A stretch of DNA of 64,000 nt from Agrobacterium rubi TR3 = NBRC 13261 (GTDB taxonomy: Bacteria; Pseudomonadota; Alphaproteobacteria; Rhizobiales; Rhizobiaceae), in assembly GCF_000739935.1 (NCBI RefSeq), contig NZ_BBJU01000015.1:1-64000 (forward strand), written 5' to 3'. The position numbers and the translations under genes were made by a program. Under the pieces are notes generated by a model. That model did not search any database and had not been told where the DNA came from. It saw only the letters and a program-made list of their open reading frames with translations. Each line of letters begins with the position of its first letter. Positions within the stretch are counted from its first letter, which is position 1. Shown in pieces: positions 49,471-59,617 of the stretch.

Positions 49471-49643
49471 GGTCCTACTTACGTCCTGTTGCCTGTCCGT
49501 CGCGCATGATCATGCGGTCCAGGACAAATCCTGATGGCATCCGGCTTAGACTCAAAAAGTGCCGAATGCTTTAACGATGTAAGGGACCGGTACACCCGAT
49601 CCCCGCCCCTCGCAACACCCTTCGGGCGTTACTTTGGCCGGTG

Positions 49644-50948
49644 TTACTCGGCAGCCTCAAGCACAGCGCCATCATCCATGGCTCTGTAGGTATATTCATC
49701 GATCCGCTTTTCGATTTCCGGGCGGAAATTGCGGATCAGCGCCTGAACCGGCCATGCAGCCGCATCACCAAGCGCACAGATGGTGTGGCCTTCGATCTGC
49801 TTGGTTACTTCGAACAGCATATCAATTTCGCGCTTCTGCGCGTTGCCCTTGACCATGCGCTCCAGCACGCGCCACATCCAGCCCGTGCCTTCACGGCATG
49901 GCGTGCACTGGCCGCAGCTCTCATGCTTGAAGAAGGCCGCAATACGGGCGATGGCCTTGATGACGTCGGTAGACTTGTCCATGACGATCATGCCGCCGGT
50001 GCCGAAGGAAGACTTCACTTCGCGCATGCCATCGAAATCCATGATGGCGTCCTTCATGTCCTCACCGCGAACGATGGGGCACGATGCGCCGCCTGGAATA
50101 ACGCCGAGCAGATTGTCCCAGCCGCCACGAATGCCACCGCAGTGACGCTCGATCAGTTCCTTGAAGGACAGGCCCAGCGCATCTTCGAAGGTGCACGGGC
50201 GCTCGACGTGGCCCGAGACCATGAACAGCTTGGTGCCGACATTGTTCGGACGACCGATGGAGGAGAACCAAGAAGCGCCACGACGCAGGATGGTCGGTGC
50301 AACGGCGATGGATTCGACGTTGTTGACCGTGGTCGGGCAGCCATAGAGACCCATATTGGCCGGGAATGGAGGCTTGAGGCGCGGCTGGCCCTTCTTGCCT
50401 TCGAGGCTTTCAAGAAGCGCCGTTTCCTCGCCGCAGATGTAAGCACCTGCGCCGTGGTGAACGTAAACGTCGAAATCCCAGCCGTTCTTGTTGTTCGTGC
50501 CCAGCAGACCCGCGTCATAGCATTCGTCGATCGCCGCCTGAAGCGCCTCGCGTTCGCGCATATATTCGCCGCGAACATAGATGTAGGCCGTGTGTGCACC
50601 CATGGCGAAACCTGCGATCACGCAGCCTTCGATCAGCGTGTGCGGATCATGGCGCAGGATTTCGCGGTCCTTGCAGGTGCCGGGCTCGGATTCATCTGCA
50701 TTGACGACGAGGTAATGTGGACGGCCATCGCTTTCCTTCGGCATGAAGGACCATTTGAGGCCAGTCGGGAAGCCAGCACCACCACGACCACGAAGGCCGG
50801 ATGCCTTCATTTCGTTGATGATCCAGTCACGACCCTTTTCGATGATCTGCTTTGTGCCATCCCAATGACCGCGCGCAAGCACACCCTTCAACGAGGTGTC
50901 CTTGAGGCCGTAGAGATTGGTAAAGATGCGATCCTGATCTTTTAACAT
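49644..50948 (-). CDS. nuoF: NADH-quinone oxidoreductase subunit F
   Basis: The 434-residue NADH- and FMN-binding subunit. The NADH/FMN site is [16 protein letters not shown] and the cluster N3 motif is [11 protein letters not shown] with a later Cys ([11 protein letters not shown]). The start at 50948 ([11 protein letters not shown]) follows AGAGG; the longer frame to 51038 runs into nuoE and is rejected. Confidence 0.97.
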   Translation of the reverse strand: MLKDQDRIFTNLYGLKDTSLKGVLARGHWDGTKQIIEKGRDWIINEMKASGLRGRGGAGFPTGLKWSFMPKESDGRPHYLVVNADESEPGTCKDREILRHDPHTLIEGCVIAGFAMGAHTAYIYVRGEYMREREALQAAIDECYDAGLLGTNNKNGWDFDVYVHHGAGAYICGEETALLESLEGKKGQPRLKPPFPANMGLYGCPTTVNNVESIAVAPTILRRGASWFSSIGRPNNVGTKLFMVSGHVERPCTFEDALGLSFKELIERHCGGIRGGWDNLLGVIPGGASCPIVRGEDMKDAIMDFDGMREVKSSFGTGGMIVMDKSTDVIKAIARIAAFFKHESCGQCTPCREGTGWMWRVLERMVKGNAQKREIDMLFEVTKQIEGHTICALGDAAAWPVQALIRNFRPEIEKRIDEYTYRAMDDGAVLEAAE

Positions 50949-50959
50949 GCTTGACCTCT

Positions 50960-52072
50960 TTACCGCGGCTTCTTGCCGAAGACCTTGATGTATTCGGCTT
51001 CGCCACCCTTGGCGAGAGCCTCGGCCTGACGTACCCAATCATCGCGATCGATACGACCCTTGAAATTCAGATAACCGTCTACCCACTCACGCTCTTCTGC
51101 GGACCAACCGGCAATCTGCATATAGGTGAAGATGCCGAGTTCGTTCAGCGTCGCTTCATTCTTCGGGCCGACGCCGGAAATGAGCTTGAGATCATCGGCC
51201 TTTGCGGGCCGTTCGATCTTGGCAGGACGGTTCTTGTCTTCCAGCGACGGTTTGGCCGACGTCTTCGTCTCGCCGGACCCTTCTTTGGCAGCGTCCTTGG
51301 CGTTGCTTTCGGACGCCTTCGGATCAGTGACCGGTGTCTTCAGCTTCGCATCCGACTCGGCTGCCGTCGTCTTCGGCTTTGCAGCTTCAGACGGTGCAGC
51401 GGCTGCTTCCGGCGCTGCGGGCACTTCTGCTGGCTTGTCGAGATTGGAGCGGTCAGGTTTTGTCTCTTCCGTCAGCGTCGTCAGCGGACCGATCGGAGCC
51501 GACAAATGACGGTCGATCTGCGGCCCTGGCTTGATGGTGTCGCCCTTGCCTGCCTCGAACGTGTCGATGATCTCTTCCAGACGCTCCGGCGTCAGGTCTT
51601 CATAGGCATCCTTGAAGATGATGACCATCGGCGCATTGACGCAGGCGCCCTGACATTCCACCTCTTCCCACGACAGCGTACCGCTTTCGTTGGGTGTCAG
51701 CGGGTCATGGTGAATCTTGTGGCGGCAGACGTCCATCAGCGCCTCGGAACCGCGCAACATGCAGGGCGTGGTACCACAGACCTGAATATGTGCCTTGGTG
51801 CCGACAGGCTTCAGCTGGAACTGCGTATAAAAGGTCGCAACTTCGAGCACGCGGATATAGGCCATATCCAACATGTCGGCGATCTTTTCGATACAGGCGC
51901 GGGTGACCCAGCCGTCCTGCTCCTGGGCGCGCATCAACAGCGGAATGACCGCAGATTGCTGGCGTCCTGCAGGATACTTCTGGATCGTTTTTTCCGCCCA
52001 TGCGGTGTTGTCCGCGTTAAACGCGAAACCCGTGGGCTGGAACTGATCTTCGGCTAGTCGACGAACGGACAT
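50960..52072 (-). CDS. nuoE: NADH-quinone oxidoreductase subunit E with long C-terminal extension
   Basis: A 370-residue NuoE, about twice the usual 160-180. Residues 1 to about 180 are the thioredoxin-like 2Fe-2S domain, with [10 protein letters not shown] and VECQGAC. A linker rich in Ala, Glu, Lys, Pro and Ser follows (about 205-290). The last 75 residues ([20 protein letters not shown], then [12 protein letters not shown]) look like a helix-hairpin-helix domain of the type seen in DNA-binding or ribosomal proteins. This fusion is known in Rhizobiales NuoE proteins as I recall; its function is not. Confidence 0.95.
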   Translation of the reverse strand: MSVRRLAEDQFQPTGFAFNADNTAWAEKTIQKYPAGRQQSAVIPLLMRAQEQDGWVTRACIEKIADMLDMAYIRVLEVATFYTQFQLKPVGTKAHIQVCGTTPCMLRGSEALMDVCRHKIHHDPLTPNESGTLSWEEVECQGACVNAPMVIIFKDAYEDLTPERLEEIIDTFEAGKGDTIKPGPQIDRHLSAPIGPLTTLTEETKPDRSNLDKPAEVPAAPEAAAAPSEAAKPKTTAAESDAKLKTPVTDPKASESNAKDAAKEGSGETKTSAKPSLEDKNRPAKIERPAKADDLKLISGVGPKNEATLNELGIFTYMQIAGWSAEEREWVDGYLNFKGRIDRDDWVRQAEALAKGGEAEYIKVFGKKPR

Positions 52073-52088
52073 ACTTCCTCACGCCCCA

Positions 52089-52343
52089 TCAATTGAGCGA
52101 CTCGCACCGCGATTTCGTCACTGTGACGAATTCGCAGGCATAGGCCGCTTTGTCTTTTTGCATGAACACAATGAATTTTCCGCCATTGGGAAGCGAGGAC
52201 TTGATCTCGTATCCCTGTGACAGAAGTTGCTTGACAGATGATGAACCGCCGCCTGCCTGCGAAGACACGCCGCTATCCGCCGTCTGGGCGAAAACGGGTG
52301 CAGTCGCGGCAACAAGAGCCGATATGGCCAGCGGCAAACGCAT
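52089..52343 (-). CDS. Small exported protein inside the nuo operon
   Basis: An 84-residue protein with a signal peptide (residues 1 to about 19, ending VFAQ). A Gly/Ser-rich linker precedes a small domain with 'GYEIKSSLPNGGKFIVFMQK' and two cysteines (YACEFVTV, SRCESLN) that may pair. Its ATG overlaps the nuoD stop by 1 bp (TGATG), so it is translated with the operon. It is not a known complex I subunit; a periplasmic role in assembly or envelope is possible but unproven. Confidence 0.8.
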   Translation of the reverse strand: MRLPLAISALVAATAPVFAQTADSGVSSQAGGGSSSVKQLLSQGYEIKSSLPNGGKFIVFMQKDKAAYACEFVTVTKSRCESLN

Positions 52344-53533
52344 CAGCGGTCAACCTCCCCGAACACGATGTCCAGAGAGCCGAGAACAGCCGTCACGTCG
52401 GCAAGCTGGTGTCCCTTGCAAAGGAAGTCCATGGCTTGCAGATGTGCGTAACCCGGCGCGCGGATCTTGCAGCGGTAAGGCTTGTTCGAACCATCGGCGA
52501 CCACATAGACCCCGAATTCGCCCTTCGGCGCTTCGACCGCTGCGTACACTTCGCCGGCTGGAACGTGGTAACCTTCGGTGTAGAGCTTGAAGTGGTGGAT
52601 CAGCGCTTCCATCGAACGCTTCATCTCGCCACGCTTTGGCGGAACGACCTTGCCATCGAGCGACGACACGGCACCAACACGGTGCTTGCCCTGCAAGAGC
52701 TCGACGCACTGCTTCATGATCTTGATCGATTCGCGCATTTCCTGCATGCGGATCAAATAGCGATCATAGCAGTCGCCGTTTTTGCCGACGGGAATGTCGA
52801 ATTCGAGGTCAGAATAGCACTCGTAAGGCTGCGCGCGGCGCAAATCCCAGGCTGCACCCGAGCCGCGAACCATGACACCGGTAAAGCCCCATGCGAACGC
52901 ATCTTCGAGCGAGACAACGCCGATATCGACGTTGCGCTGCTTGTAGATGCGGTTGTCGGTCAACAGACCTTCAACGTTGTCGAGGAACGTAATAAACGGA
53001 TCGCACCACTTGCCGATATCGTCGACCAGTTCAGGCGGCAAGTCCTGATGAACACCACCTGGACGGAAATAGGCGGCGTGCAGACGGGCACCCGACGCGC
53101 GCTCGTAAAACACCATGAGCTTTTCACGCTCTTCGAAGCCCCAGACCGGCGGCGTCATTGCGCCCACGTCCATGGCCTGCGTGGTCACGTTCATGATGTG
53201 CGAGAGAATGCGGCCGATTTCCGAGAAGAGAACACGGATCAACTGACCACGCATCGGAATCTCAAGACCCAGCAGCTTTTCCACGGCGAGCGAGAAAGCA
53301 TGCTCCTGGTTCATCGGCGCGACATAATCGAGACGGTCGAAATAGGGCAACGCCTGAAGATAGGTCTTGGTCTCGATCAGCTTTTCCGTGCCGCGGTGCA
53401 ACAGGCCGATATGCGGATCGACGCGCTCGACGATTTCACCGTCCAGTTCGAGCACGAGACGCAACACTCCGTGCGCGGACGGGTGTTCCGGGCCGAAGTT
53501 GATCGTAAAATTGCGAACGTTATGTTCTGTCAT
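52343..53533 (-). CDS. nuoD: NADH-quinone oxidoreductase subunit D
   Basis: A 396-residue subunit that forms the quinone-reduction pocket with Nuo[21 protein letters not shown] at the start and [13 protein letters not shown] are the family signature. It is encoded separately from nuoC with a 4-bp overlap (ATGA), not fused as in E. coli. Confidence 0.97.
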   Translation of the reverse strand: MTEHNVRNFTINFGPEHPSAHGVLRLVLELDGEIVERVDPHIGLLHRGTEKLIETKTYLQALPYFDRLDYVAPMNQEHAFSLAVEKLLGLEIPMRGQLIRVLFSEIGRILSHIMNVTTQAMDVGAMTPPVWGFEEREKLMVFYERASGARLHAAYFRPGGVHQDLPPELVDDIGKWCDPFITFLDNVEGLLTDNRIYKQRNVDIGVVSLEDAFAWGFTGVMVRGSGAAWDLRRAQPYECYSDLEFDIPVGKNGDCYDRYLIRMQEMRESIKIMKQCVELLQGKHRVGAVSSLDGKVVPPKRGEMKRSMEALIHHFKLYTEGYHVPAGEVYAAVEAPKGEFGVYVVADGSNKPYRCKIRAPGYAHLQAMDFLCKGHQLADVTAVLGSLDIVFGEVDR

Positions 53534-54132
53534 GGCTTGGCCTTTTCATCGCCCGGAAGAACATAGTCTGTTCCTTCCCAAGGGGAGAGAAAGTCGAAAT
53601 TGCGGAATTCCTGCTTCAGTTCGACCGGCTCGTAGAGAACGCGCTTCAGCACGTCATCGTAACGCACTTCCACAAAGCCCGTGACGGGGAAATCCTTGCG
53701 TAGCGGATGACCTTCGAAACCGTAATCGGTCAGAATGCGACGCAGGTCAGAATGGCCTTCGAAGGGAATGCCATACATGTCCCAGGCTTCGCGCTCGAAC
53801 CATTCCGCACCGAGGAAAACGGAGGTCGCCGATGGGACGGCTTCGTCTTCGGCGGCCTGAAGCTTGATACGCACGCGCAAATTCTGGCGCGGCGATAGCA
53901 GGTGATAGACCACGTCGAAACGCTTTTCGCGGCTCGGCCAGTCCACACCGCAGATGTCGATGATATTAACAAAACCGCACTGCACGTCGTCACGCAGGAA
54001 CGTCAGGAGCGCGATGATGTTGGCCGGCGTGGTGTTCAGCGTCAATTCGTCATAGGCAATGACCGCAGATTCCACCAGGGAACCGCGTGCTTCCTGCACA
54101 TAGGCCGAGAGATCGTTGAGAGCTTCGCTCAT
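53530..54132 (-). CDS. nuoC: NADH-quinone oxidoreductase subunit C
   Basis: A 200-residue hydrophilic subunit. The signature [20 protein letters not shown] is present, followed by [14 protein letters not shown]. It is 17 bp after nuoB. Confidence 0.96.
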   Translation of the reverse strand: MSEALNDLSAYVQEARGSLVESAVIAYDELTLNTTPANIIALLTFLRDDVQCGFVNIIDICGVDWPSREKRFDVVYHLLSPRQNLRVRIKLQAAEDEAVPSATSVFLGAEWFEREAWDMYGIPFEGHSDLRRILTDYGFEGHPLRKDFPVTGFVEVRYDDVLKRVLYEPVELKQEFRNFDFLSPWEGTDYVLPGDEKAKP

Positions 54133-54149
54133 TTGTAAGTCCTCTGCCC

Positions 54150-54731
54150 TTAACGCTCGATCGTACCGGTACGCCGGATTTTCTTTTGCAGCAGAAGCAC
54201 GCCGTAGAGCAGCGCTTCAGCCGTGGGGGGACAGCCCGGCACGTAGATATCGACAGGCACGACACGGTCGCAACCGCGCACGACGGCGTAGGAGTAATGG
54301 TAGTAACCGCCGCCATTGGCGCACGAACCCATCGAGATGACGTAGCGTGGCTCCGGCATCTGGTCATAGACCTTGCGAAGCGCTGGCGCCATCTTGTTGG
54401 TCAGCGTGCCGGCCACGATCATCACGTCTGACTGGCGCGGTGACGCGCGCGGGGCAACACCGAAGCGCTCCATATCGTAACGCGGGCCGGAGGCCTGCAT
54501 CAGACCTTCGACTGCGCAACAGGCCAAACCGAACTGCATCCACATCAAGGAGCCTGTGCGAGCCCAGGTGATCAACTCGTCCGTGGACGTGACCAGAAAG
54601 CCCTTATCGGCAAGCTCGTCGTTGATTTCGGTAAAATAGCCATCATCGCTGCCAACAGGCTTGCCCGTGGCGGGATCGATAATGCCCTTGGGCTTTGGTG
54701 CGACAAGCGTGTCGTTTGAAACTACGCCCAT
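54150..54731 (-). CDS. nuoB: NADH-quinone oxidoreductase subunit B
   Basis: A 193-residue subunit holding cluster N2, the last electron carrier before quinone. Ligands lie in [16 protein letters not shown] and [10 protein letters not shown]. The start at 54731 (MGVVSNDTL) is used because the upstream seven residues to 54752 are not family-like. It overlaps the end of nuoA by 10 bp. Confidence 0.96.
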   Translation of the reverse strand: MGVVSNDTLVAPKPKGIIDPATGKPVGSDDGYFTEINDELADKGFLVTSTDELITWARTGSLMWMQFGLACCAVEGLMQASGPRYDMERFGVAPRASPRQSDVMIVAGTLTNKMAPALRKVYDQMPEPRYVISMGSCANGGGYYHYSYAVVRGCDRVVPVDIYVPGCPPTAEALLYGVLLLQKKIRRTGTIER

Positions 54732-55087
54732 TCCAGTGCCCCCTTCTTCCATTCATATATAAAGCCGATGGTGAGAACGCCGAGGAACACCATCATGGAC
54801 CAGAAGCCGAACCAGCCGATTTCACCGAAGGACACAGCCCACGGGAACAGGAAGGCGACTTCGAGATCGAAGATGATGAACAGAATCGACACCAGATAAA
54901 AGCGAATGTCGAACTTCATACGCGCATCGTCGAAAGCATTGAAGCCGCACTCGAATGCGGACAGCTTTTCCGGGTCGGGATTCTTGTAGGCAACGGCGAA
55001 AGGCGCAATCAACAGCGCCAGACCGATGACAAGCGCGATACCAATGAAGATTGCGATCGGAATGTAGGAACTGAGGAGTTCAGTCAT
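54722..55087 (-). CDS. nuoA: NADH-quinone oxidoreductase subunit A
   Basis: A 121-residue membrane subunit with three segments. It has the conserved YECG-type loop as [20 protein letters not shown] and the acidic segment [15 protein letters not shown]. The ATG at 55087 has AAGGAAG upstream; the longer frame to 55120 is not used. It heads the nuo operon. Confidence 0.97.
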   Translation of the reverse strand: MTELLSSYIPIAIFIGIALVIGLALLIAPFAVAYKNPDPEKLSAFECGFNAFDDARMKFDIRFYLVSILFIIFDLEVAFLFPWAVSFGEIGWFGFWSMMVFLGVLTIGFIYEWKKGALEWA

Positions 55088-55099
55088 TGTCTCTTCCTT

Positions 55100-55118
55100 G
55101 CTTGACCGAGCGTCAAGC
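55100..55118 (-). promoter_or_regulatory. Inverted repeat in the nuoA leader
   Basis: GCTTGAC and GTCAAGC form a perfect 7-bp inverted repeat with a 5-nt loop. It ends 13 bp upstream of the nuoA ATG, next to the ribosome site. It could be an mRNA hairpin or a repressor site controlling the nuo operon. Confidence 0.35.
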
Positions 55119-55568
55119 ATGCCCCTTTTGGAGAGTGGAATCCATAGGGCCGAAATTATGTTGCAACGCCGCTGTGGTTATCGCAGCCACGTCCTCTCTG
55201 CAAGAGATTAAGTGCCATTTCAAGGCAATCGTGACAAGGGCGGGCCATTCTGCCGCCCCAATATGGCAACGACAATCCTTAGAAATATCGCTAACCGCTT
55301 CAATCGATTAGATAATATCGACGCTCTGAACGCCAGCGGACCGTCACATAATTTTGTACGCAAGGCGGCGAGAAAATGGCTGAAAAATCGCCTCCAAACA
55401 TGAGGAAGAAAGGCAAGAAATTCGACATATTGAAGCGGTGGAGCAACGCGATTCACACGGCGATTGCGACAGCAAAAAACGCTATGGGATGAGATGAAAA
55501 GTCGTAGCGGAAACGTACCTCCGGCGCCTGTGGGGGGCTGAGGCATTTGTTTTGGAGGAGGAATAAAA
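55119..55568 (+). other. Region upstream of nuoA without a gene
   Basis: About 450 bp between nuoA and the tRNA-Asp pair. It should hold the nuo promoter; CATAAT is a possible -10 on the minus strand near 55155, but no matching -35 is clear. ORFs here lack ribosome sites and protein-like character. Confidence 0.4.
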
Positions 55569-55645
55569 TGGCGCGAGTGACGGGGCTCGAACCCGCGACC
55601 TCCGGCGTGACAGGCCGGCACTCTAACCAACTGAGCTACACCCGC
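55569..55645 (-). tRNA. tRNA-Asp (GTC), copy 2
   Basis: A 77-nt cloverleaf with encoded CCA. The anticodon loop CTGTCAC gives GTC. The 7-bp acceptor stem has one G-U pair. It is identical to the copy 43 bp upstream and would be processed from the same transcript. Confidence 0.97.
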
Positions 55646-55688
55646 GCATTTTAAGGATCACGAGGATCCGTAGACTTCGAGGAAGGAA

Positions 55689-55765
55689 TGGCGCGAGTGA
55701 CGGGGCTCGAACCCGCGACCTCCGGCGTGACAGGCCGGCACTCTAACCAACTGAGCTACACCCGC
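55689..55765 (-). tRNA. tRNA-Asp (GTC), copy 1
   Basis: The first of two identical tandem tRNA-Asp genes, 77 nt with CCA, anticodon GTC. It lies downstream of a good promoter at 55830-55858. Confidence 0.97.
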
Positions 55766-55829
55766 ACATTCCCAAAAAGACTGGCCGAAACCCGCCTTAC
55801 GAACTCGCCTCGGCTGTTCGTTGAGCGGC

Positions 55830-55858
55830 TAACTAAGGCGTTCGTGTTGGAGTGTCAA
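55830..55858 (-). promoter_or_regulatory. Promoter of the tRNA-Asp pair
   Basis: On the minus strand TTGACA and TAGTTA are separated by 17 bp, about 65 bp upstream of the first tRNA-Asp. Confidence 0.65.
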
Positions 55859-56216
55859 GCAAGTTTCACGACAAAAGAATAAGCTTGTGCATTTTGCATT
55901 CGCAAACATCCAGACAGGCCCGGTTTCCCGGCATTTTCCTTCATTCGTTTTCTGGGCGACGACATCCAAGACTTATCCACAGCGGGTAGCGGTTCGCGCA
56001 AAACGAATCTCCGCTTGTCTCTCCCCTTCACTAATTTAGCCACGGAGTCGCCGCTCCCTCTTCAAGCTTGTCGATGTGAGGCGTCGCCAGACGACCACCG
56101 CCATCCACACAAAAATCGAAAAAAACAAAAAAACTTCACAAAAGCTCTTGCGGTTTTTTTCCGATACCAATACATCACGGCCACCGACGCGGCAGACACG
56201 ATCTGCAAGACGCGAC
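55859..56216 (+). other. Spacer between divergent tRNA genes
   Basis: No protein gene is supported here. It holds a candidate tRNA-Val promoter: TTGCGG (56148-56153), 17 bp, TACATC (56171-56176), about 40 bp upstream of the tRNA. Confidence 0.4.
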
Positions 56217-56292
56217 GGGCGATTAGCTCAGTTGGTAGAGCGCCTCGTTTACACCGAGGATGTCGGGAGTTCGAGTCTCTCATCGCCCACCA
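56217..56292 (+). tRNA. tRNA-Val (TAC), prophage integration site
   Basis: A 76-nt cloverleaf with encoded CCA; the anticodon loop TTTACAC gives TAC. The integrase remnant begins 92 bp downstream, so the tRNA 3' half probably contains the attachment core. The tRNA reads intact. A second copy of its 3' end is expected at the far end of the element, outside this window. Confidence 0.96.
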
Positions 56293-56384
56293 TTCTATCC
56301 CCTTGATTTCATTTAGACCCCTTGCACCACAAGCGTTTTCGCCCATATTGACGTCACAAATCACGTCACAAAAATGGGTTTTGA

Positions 56385-57940
56385 ATGGCTGGCACTCTCC
56401 GGCATTGGAAAGAACGAAACGGCCGCTATTCAGCGCGACTCGTTGTTCCGCCTTATCTCCGTCCATACCTCGACAATAAAGCAGAGTTGGAAATCCAGCT
56501 TGGCGGCGACCGGCGCACAGCGCTTCGCAACCACGCCGCCGCCGTTGCATCAATCCAGCGGCAGTTAGGTATCGCAAGGCAGAAGCATGAGGCAGCAACC
56601 GGTCAACAATCGAAAGCACCGCCTTACCCGCTTACAGCCCAACAAATCGCTCTTCGGGATTACGAAAGCCAAATCACCTTCGATGCAGAGATTCGGGCGC
56701 ATGATCCCCGTTATGCGCAGATCGATCCCGATCCGGCATATGACGCCTTCCCATTTCGTGACGGCTTTGCAGGTAAGCTTTCAGACGACGAGCTAGAGGA
56801 ACTTGTTGGCGCACGTATCGAGCGCGTTCGCCTTGTAGGAAACTCCGATGCTGTGAAGGGATCACCTGAATGGCGTAGTTGGCTCACGCGCTCTGCGTTG
56901 CGTCCTTTGAGGCGGTTGCACGTCGCTATGAGCGCAATGATGGTGACTTCAACGGCACGCCATCGCACCCCATGCTTTCGGAAGCCGTCAAACAGGATGA
57001 AGAAGCTCCCCCTGTCACATTTGACAATATAATAGACGACGAGGTGAAGCGGCGTGCGCGCGGGAAGAATGCAAAGCCGCTGCCTGATCGCTCGGTTAAG
57101 AAGTATCGGGATCATTGTGCTGCATTTTCGAAATGGCGAAAGAGCAAGAATGCCCTGACCGTTACCGCCGCTGAAGGCAAGGGCTGGATCGAATCATTGC
57201 AGGACGCTGGCGAACTCGGCAATCGCACCGTGAAAGCCATGCTTCAAAACATTCGCACTGTTATGAATTGGGGAAGACAGAACGACCCCACTAACTTTTT
57301 CCCGGCTGGCAACCCGCTCACCGGCATTAAAGCCCCTGACTTCACCACCCTGCCCTCCTATCTTCGCGCCTTCACGATGGATGAAGCCAAGCTTGTCCTT
57401 TCAGCAGCCCGGAAGGAAGAAAAGGCCATGTTTCGGTGGATACCGTGGCTTTGCGCGTATTCCGGGATGAGGGTTAGCGAAGCAGGCAATCTTCACAAGG
57501 AAGACTTTTTCGAATTGAAAGGCCAGTGGTTCTGGAAAGTTACCACAGTCGGTGCACGGTCATTGAAAACAGCCAGCAGTGAGCGCCGTATTCCCGTTCA
57601 CAAAGCTCTGATGGATGAAGGACTGATCGAATTCGTCAAGGCCGCGAAACCCGGTCGCTTGTTCAGAGGCGACACCAAAGATGCCGTTCTCATCCAACCG
57701 CGTATCAGCACGTGGGTTCGCAGTTTCATACCATTCGACAAGCGGCCCGAACTTTCACCGAATCACGGCTGGCGACATTTGTTCGAGGATTTGTGTCGGC
57801 GCGATGGAGTGCCGGAGGACGCTCGCAATTACATCACGGGACGGACGGATGGTGGTTCACAAGAGCTATATGGCCGTAGCGAAGTCATGCTTCCGGGACT
57901 CGCGAGCGCTATGAGCAAGATCGATCCCCTGCCCGTATGA
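56385..57940 (+). pseudogene. Tyrosine recombinase (phage integrase), frameshifted
   Basis: Two frames together make one integrase. The first (56385 to about 56878) encodes a DUF6538-like N-terminal region, MAGTLRHWKERNGRYSARLV. The second (56879-57940) carries the core-binding and catalytic domains, with the first Arg in YSGMRVSEAGNL, then HGWRHLF and the Tyr in GGSQELYGRS. The frames meet around 56876-56879, where a 1-base loss (or a -1 slip) would join EWRS to LAHALC. I see no slippery heptamer, so a mutation or sequencing error is likelier than programmed shifting. Without correction the element cannot excise by itself. Confidence 0.8.
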
Positions 57941-58051
57941 TGATAAAAATTGATAGCTTTAGCGTAAATAATCATTATTTTTGATAACTGCGATTCACAT
58001 CAGATTCGGCATATGAGATAATATTCCTAAGTTAAATAGGAGTATTATCCA

Positions 58052-58531
58052 GTGGGATTTTGGAACGACGTCAAAAGCATGTTTGGAACGGGTGAGCGCA
58101 AAGCTTACACCCTGACCGACCCTGCCGTTTCCGAAATCTTTGGTATTCGCTCCACGAACAGCGGCGTGAGCGTCGGCGGTTTATCAGCCCTCAACACCCC
58201 GGCAGTGCTTCAAGCCGTCCGGCTTATCTGTGAAACGATTGGCTCCCTCCCGGTCAAACTCTATAAAGAGGTGGCCGACGCCAAGACGTGCGCAAAATAT
58301 CACACCGCTCATAAGATCGTTCATAAACGGGCGAATGAGTGGACCGGCGCAGGCGCGATCCGAACACAGCTTACGTCTGACGCGCTGATTTACGGCAACG
58401 GCTTTGCCCGTGTCGTGCGATATCCTGACGGACGCCCGTTTGAGCTTATAATAATGAGTGGCGCAAAGCCCGTGCCGAATATCTACAAGCACACCCAACG
58501 TGCCGTCTATGCGGAAACCTTGCGACCCTAG
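58052..58531 (+). pseudogene. Phage portal protein, N-terminal fragment
   Basis: A 159-codon frame from a GTG with AGGAG upstream. Residues 1 to about 131 match the start of HK97-type portal proteins (GGLSALNTPAVLQAVRLICE, IGSLPVKLYK, DALIYGNGFARVVR, DGRPFELI). Full proteins have about 400 residues. After about 58445 the frame is foreign: the DNA there encodes an HNH nuclease in another frame. The portal gene has thus been cut and fused to another gene. Confidence 0.8.
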
Positions 58532-58653
58532 TTGATCACGTCATTCCCCATCGTGGTGACAAGCGCCTGTTTTGGACCCGTGCCAATTGGCAGCCCCTTT
58601 GCACACCCTGCCATAGCTCCACCAAACAACGGCAGGAGTTGTCCTCTTGCTAA
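58444..58653 (+). pseudogene. HNH endonuclease, 5'-truncated
   Basis: In the frame beginning 58444 the DNA reads EWRKARAEYLQAHPTCRLCG, then LVDHVIPHRGDKRLFW and WQPLCTPCHSSTKQRQE, the complete zinc and HNH core of small phage HNH nucleases that act with terminase. There is no start codon in this frame: an in-frame TGA lies directly upstream at 58441. It is out of frame with the portal fragment. The nuclease core looks intact and could be active only if translated by another route. Confidence 0.75.
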
Positions 58654-59144
58654 AAGTAACTCGAGCCGGAATCGTTGGGATACGGAGTGTCTGCGAATTT
58701 GTAGACATGATGGTGATCAGTTTGACAGGTCCGATAATCCCCATTGCCTTGCAAAAAACTGACAAGCCTGTCGCGATTCAAGCAGACTGGGCAAATGAAG
58801 TGAGCCGGTTGATTATTGCGCATAGCATCGCTCAGTTTGAAAACAAGCGATCCTTCCGCAGTCTGAAAAAGCTCGTATCTTGCCTTTTCACGCGCAAATT
58901 CGTCTTGCCGCAGAAGCTCCTGATTCAGTGCTTTGAGCGCTTGGCTGATTTGAACGTTCGTCATGTTTGCCAATGTCAGTTCATTCGCAAGCTCATTCAA
59001 AAGTTTCGAAGCTTCACCGCTGTCCGGAGTCTTGCCTCCCTCAAACATGCCCTTGATAGCTGTGATCGTGGAAGCAGCTTTGCCCGTAAGCCCCACCGCG
59101 CTGGATGCAAGGCCGAGCGCCTCGTTGAAAGTGGTAAGGTCCAT
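58650..59144 (-). CDS. Unknown protein with coiled-coil and zinc-ribbon-like end
   Basis: A 164-residue protein on the strand opposite to all other phage genes, with a GGGGA site before the ATG. Residues 1-75 are helical and Ala/Leu-rich (ALGLASSAVGLTGKAASTIT). About residues 75-100 are charged helix, and the end carries CPVCLNRD and a later Cys-rich CQTDHHHVYKF stretch that may bind zinc. It ends on top of the HNH fragment (4-bp overlap). Its orientation and insertion between structural genes are those of a phage moron gene. A role in defence or lysogenic conversion is possible but not shown. Confidence 0.65.
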   Translation of the reverse strand: MDLTTFNEALGLASSAVGLTGKAASTITAIKGMFEGGKTPDSGEASKLLNELANELTLANMTNVQISQALKALNQELLRQDEFAREKARYELFQTAEGSLVFKLSDAMRNNQPAHFICPVCLNRDRLVSFLQGNGDYRTCQTDHHHVYKFADTPYPNDSGSSYF

Positions 59145-59318
59145 GTCCCCGTTCCCCGAAATTTGATCCGTAAGTCTGAACTCTACGCATCTTCAATTAC
59201 TGCGCGCAAGAACACTGCGGGGGTGGTCCTCAACTTTCCATACACCACCGGGACCGGCGCGGGGAAGTCTCTTCAAGAAAGAGCGGAAATAACTTTTTCA
59301 AAAGAAGCAGCGGAATGA
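59145..59318 (+). pseudogene. 3' fragment of a phage structural gene
   Basis: The plus-strand frame ending at the TGA 59316-59318 encodes 'LIRKSELYASSITARKNTAG' and 'ERAEITFSKEAAE'. Its stop overlaps the next start in ATGA, as the following connector genes do with each other, so it is the true end of a former gene. The 5' part is missing, replaced by the minus-strand gene. I do not recognise the family; in HK97-like phages the gene at this place is near the capsid gene. Confidence 0.45.
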
Positions 59319-59617
59319 CAGGCATCACACCTGAACTCGCCAAGCAACACATGCGCGTTGATCACAGCGAAGAAGATGCTTTGATCATGCTCTACATTGA
59401 AGCGGCGGAACAATATGTTTCGAATTACATCGGCAGATCGCTTGATGATTTCGACCCATTCCCGGCTGATCTGAAAATCGCAATCCTCCGGCTTGTGGCT
59501 TTCTATTATGAGGTGCGCAACGTCACCACCTTCGGCATGTCTAGCCAGATCGCACCGCAGACCATTACCCAAACCCTTGATAGCTACCGTTTAGCGTGGT
59601 TCCACGATGGGGAATGA
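59315..59617 (+). CDS. Phage head-tail connector (gp6-like)
   Basis: A 100-residue helical protein of the head-tail connector type: 'AKQHMRVDHSEEDALIMLYI' and 'AAEQYVSNYIGRSL' are typical of the DNA-packaging connector family. It overlaps the gene before by 4 bp and the next by 11 bp. Confidence 0.82.
   Translation: MTGITPELAKQHMRVDHSEEDALIMLYIEAAEQYVSNYIGRSLDDFDPFPADLKIAILRLVAFYYEVRNVTTFGMSSQIAPQTITQTLDSYRLAWFHDGE

Noticed and set aside
55087..55311. 74-codon plus-strand ORF upstream of the tRNA-Asp pair
   Set aside because: No ribosome site, overlaps the nuoA leader hairpin, composition not protein-like.
56374..56568. ATG frame just before the integrase
   Set aside because: It is out of frame with the recognisable integrase N terminus beginning at 56385.
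58647..59318. 223-codon plus-strand ORF through the phage insert
   Set aside because: Most of it is antisense to the zinc-ribbon gene; only the last 55 or so codons are likely genuine and are listed as a fragment.
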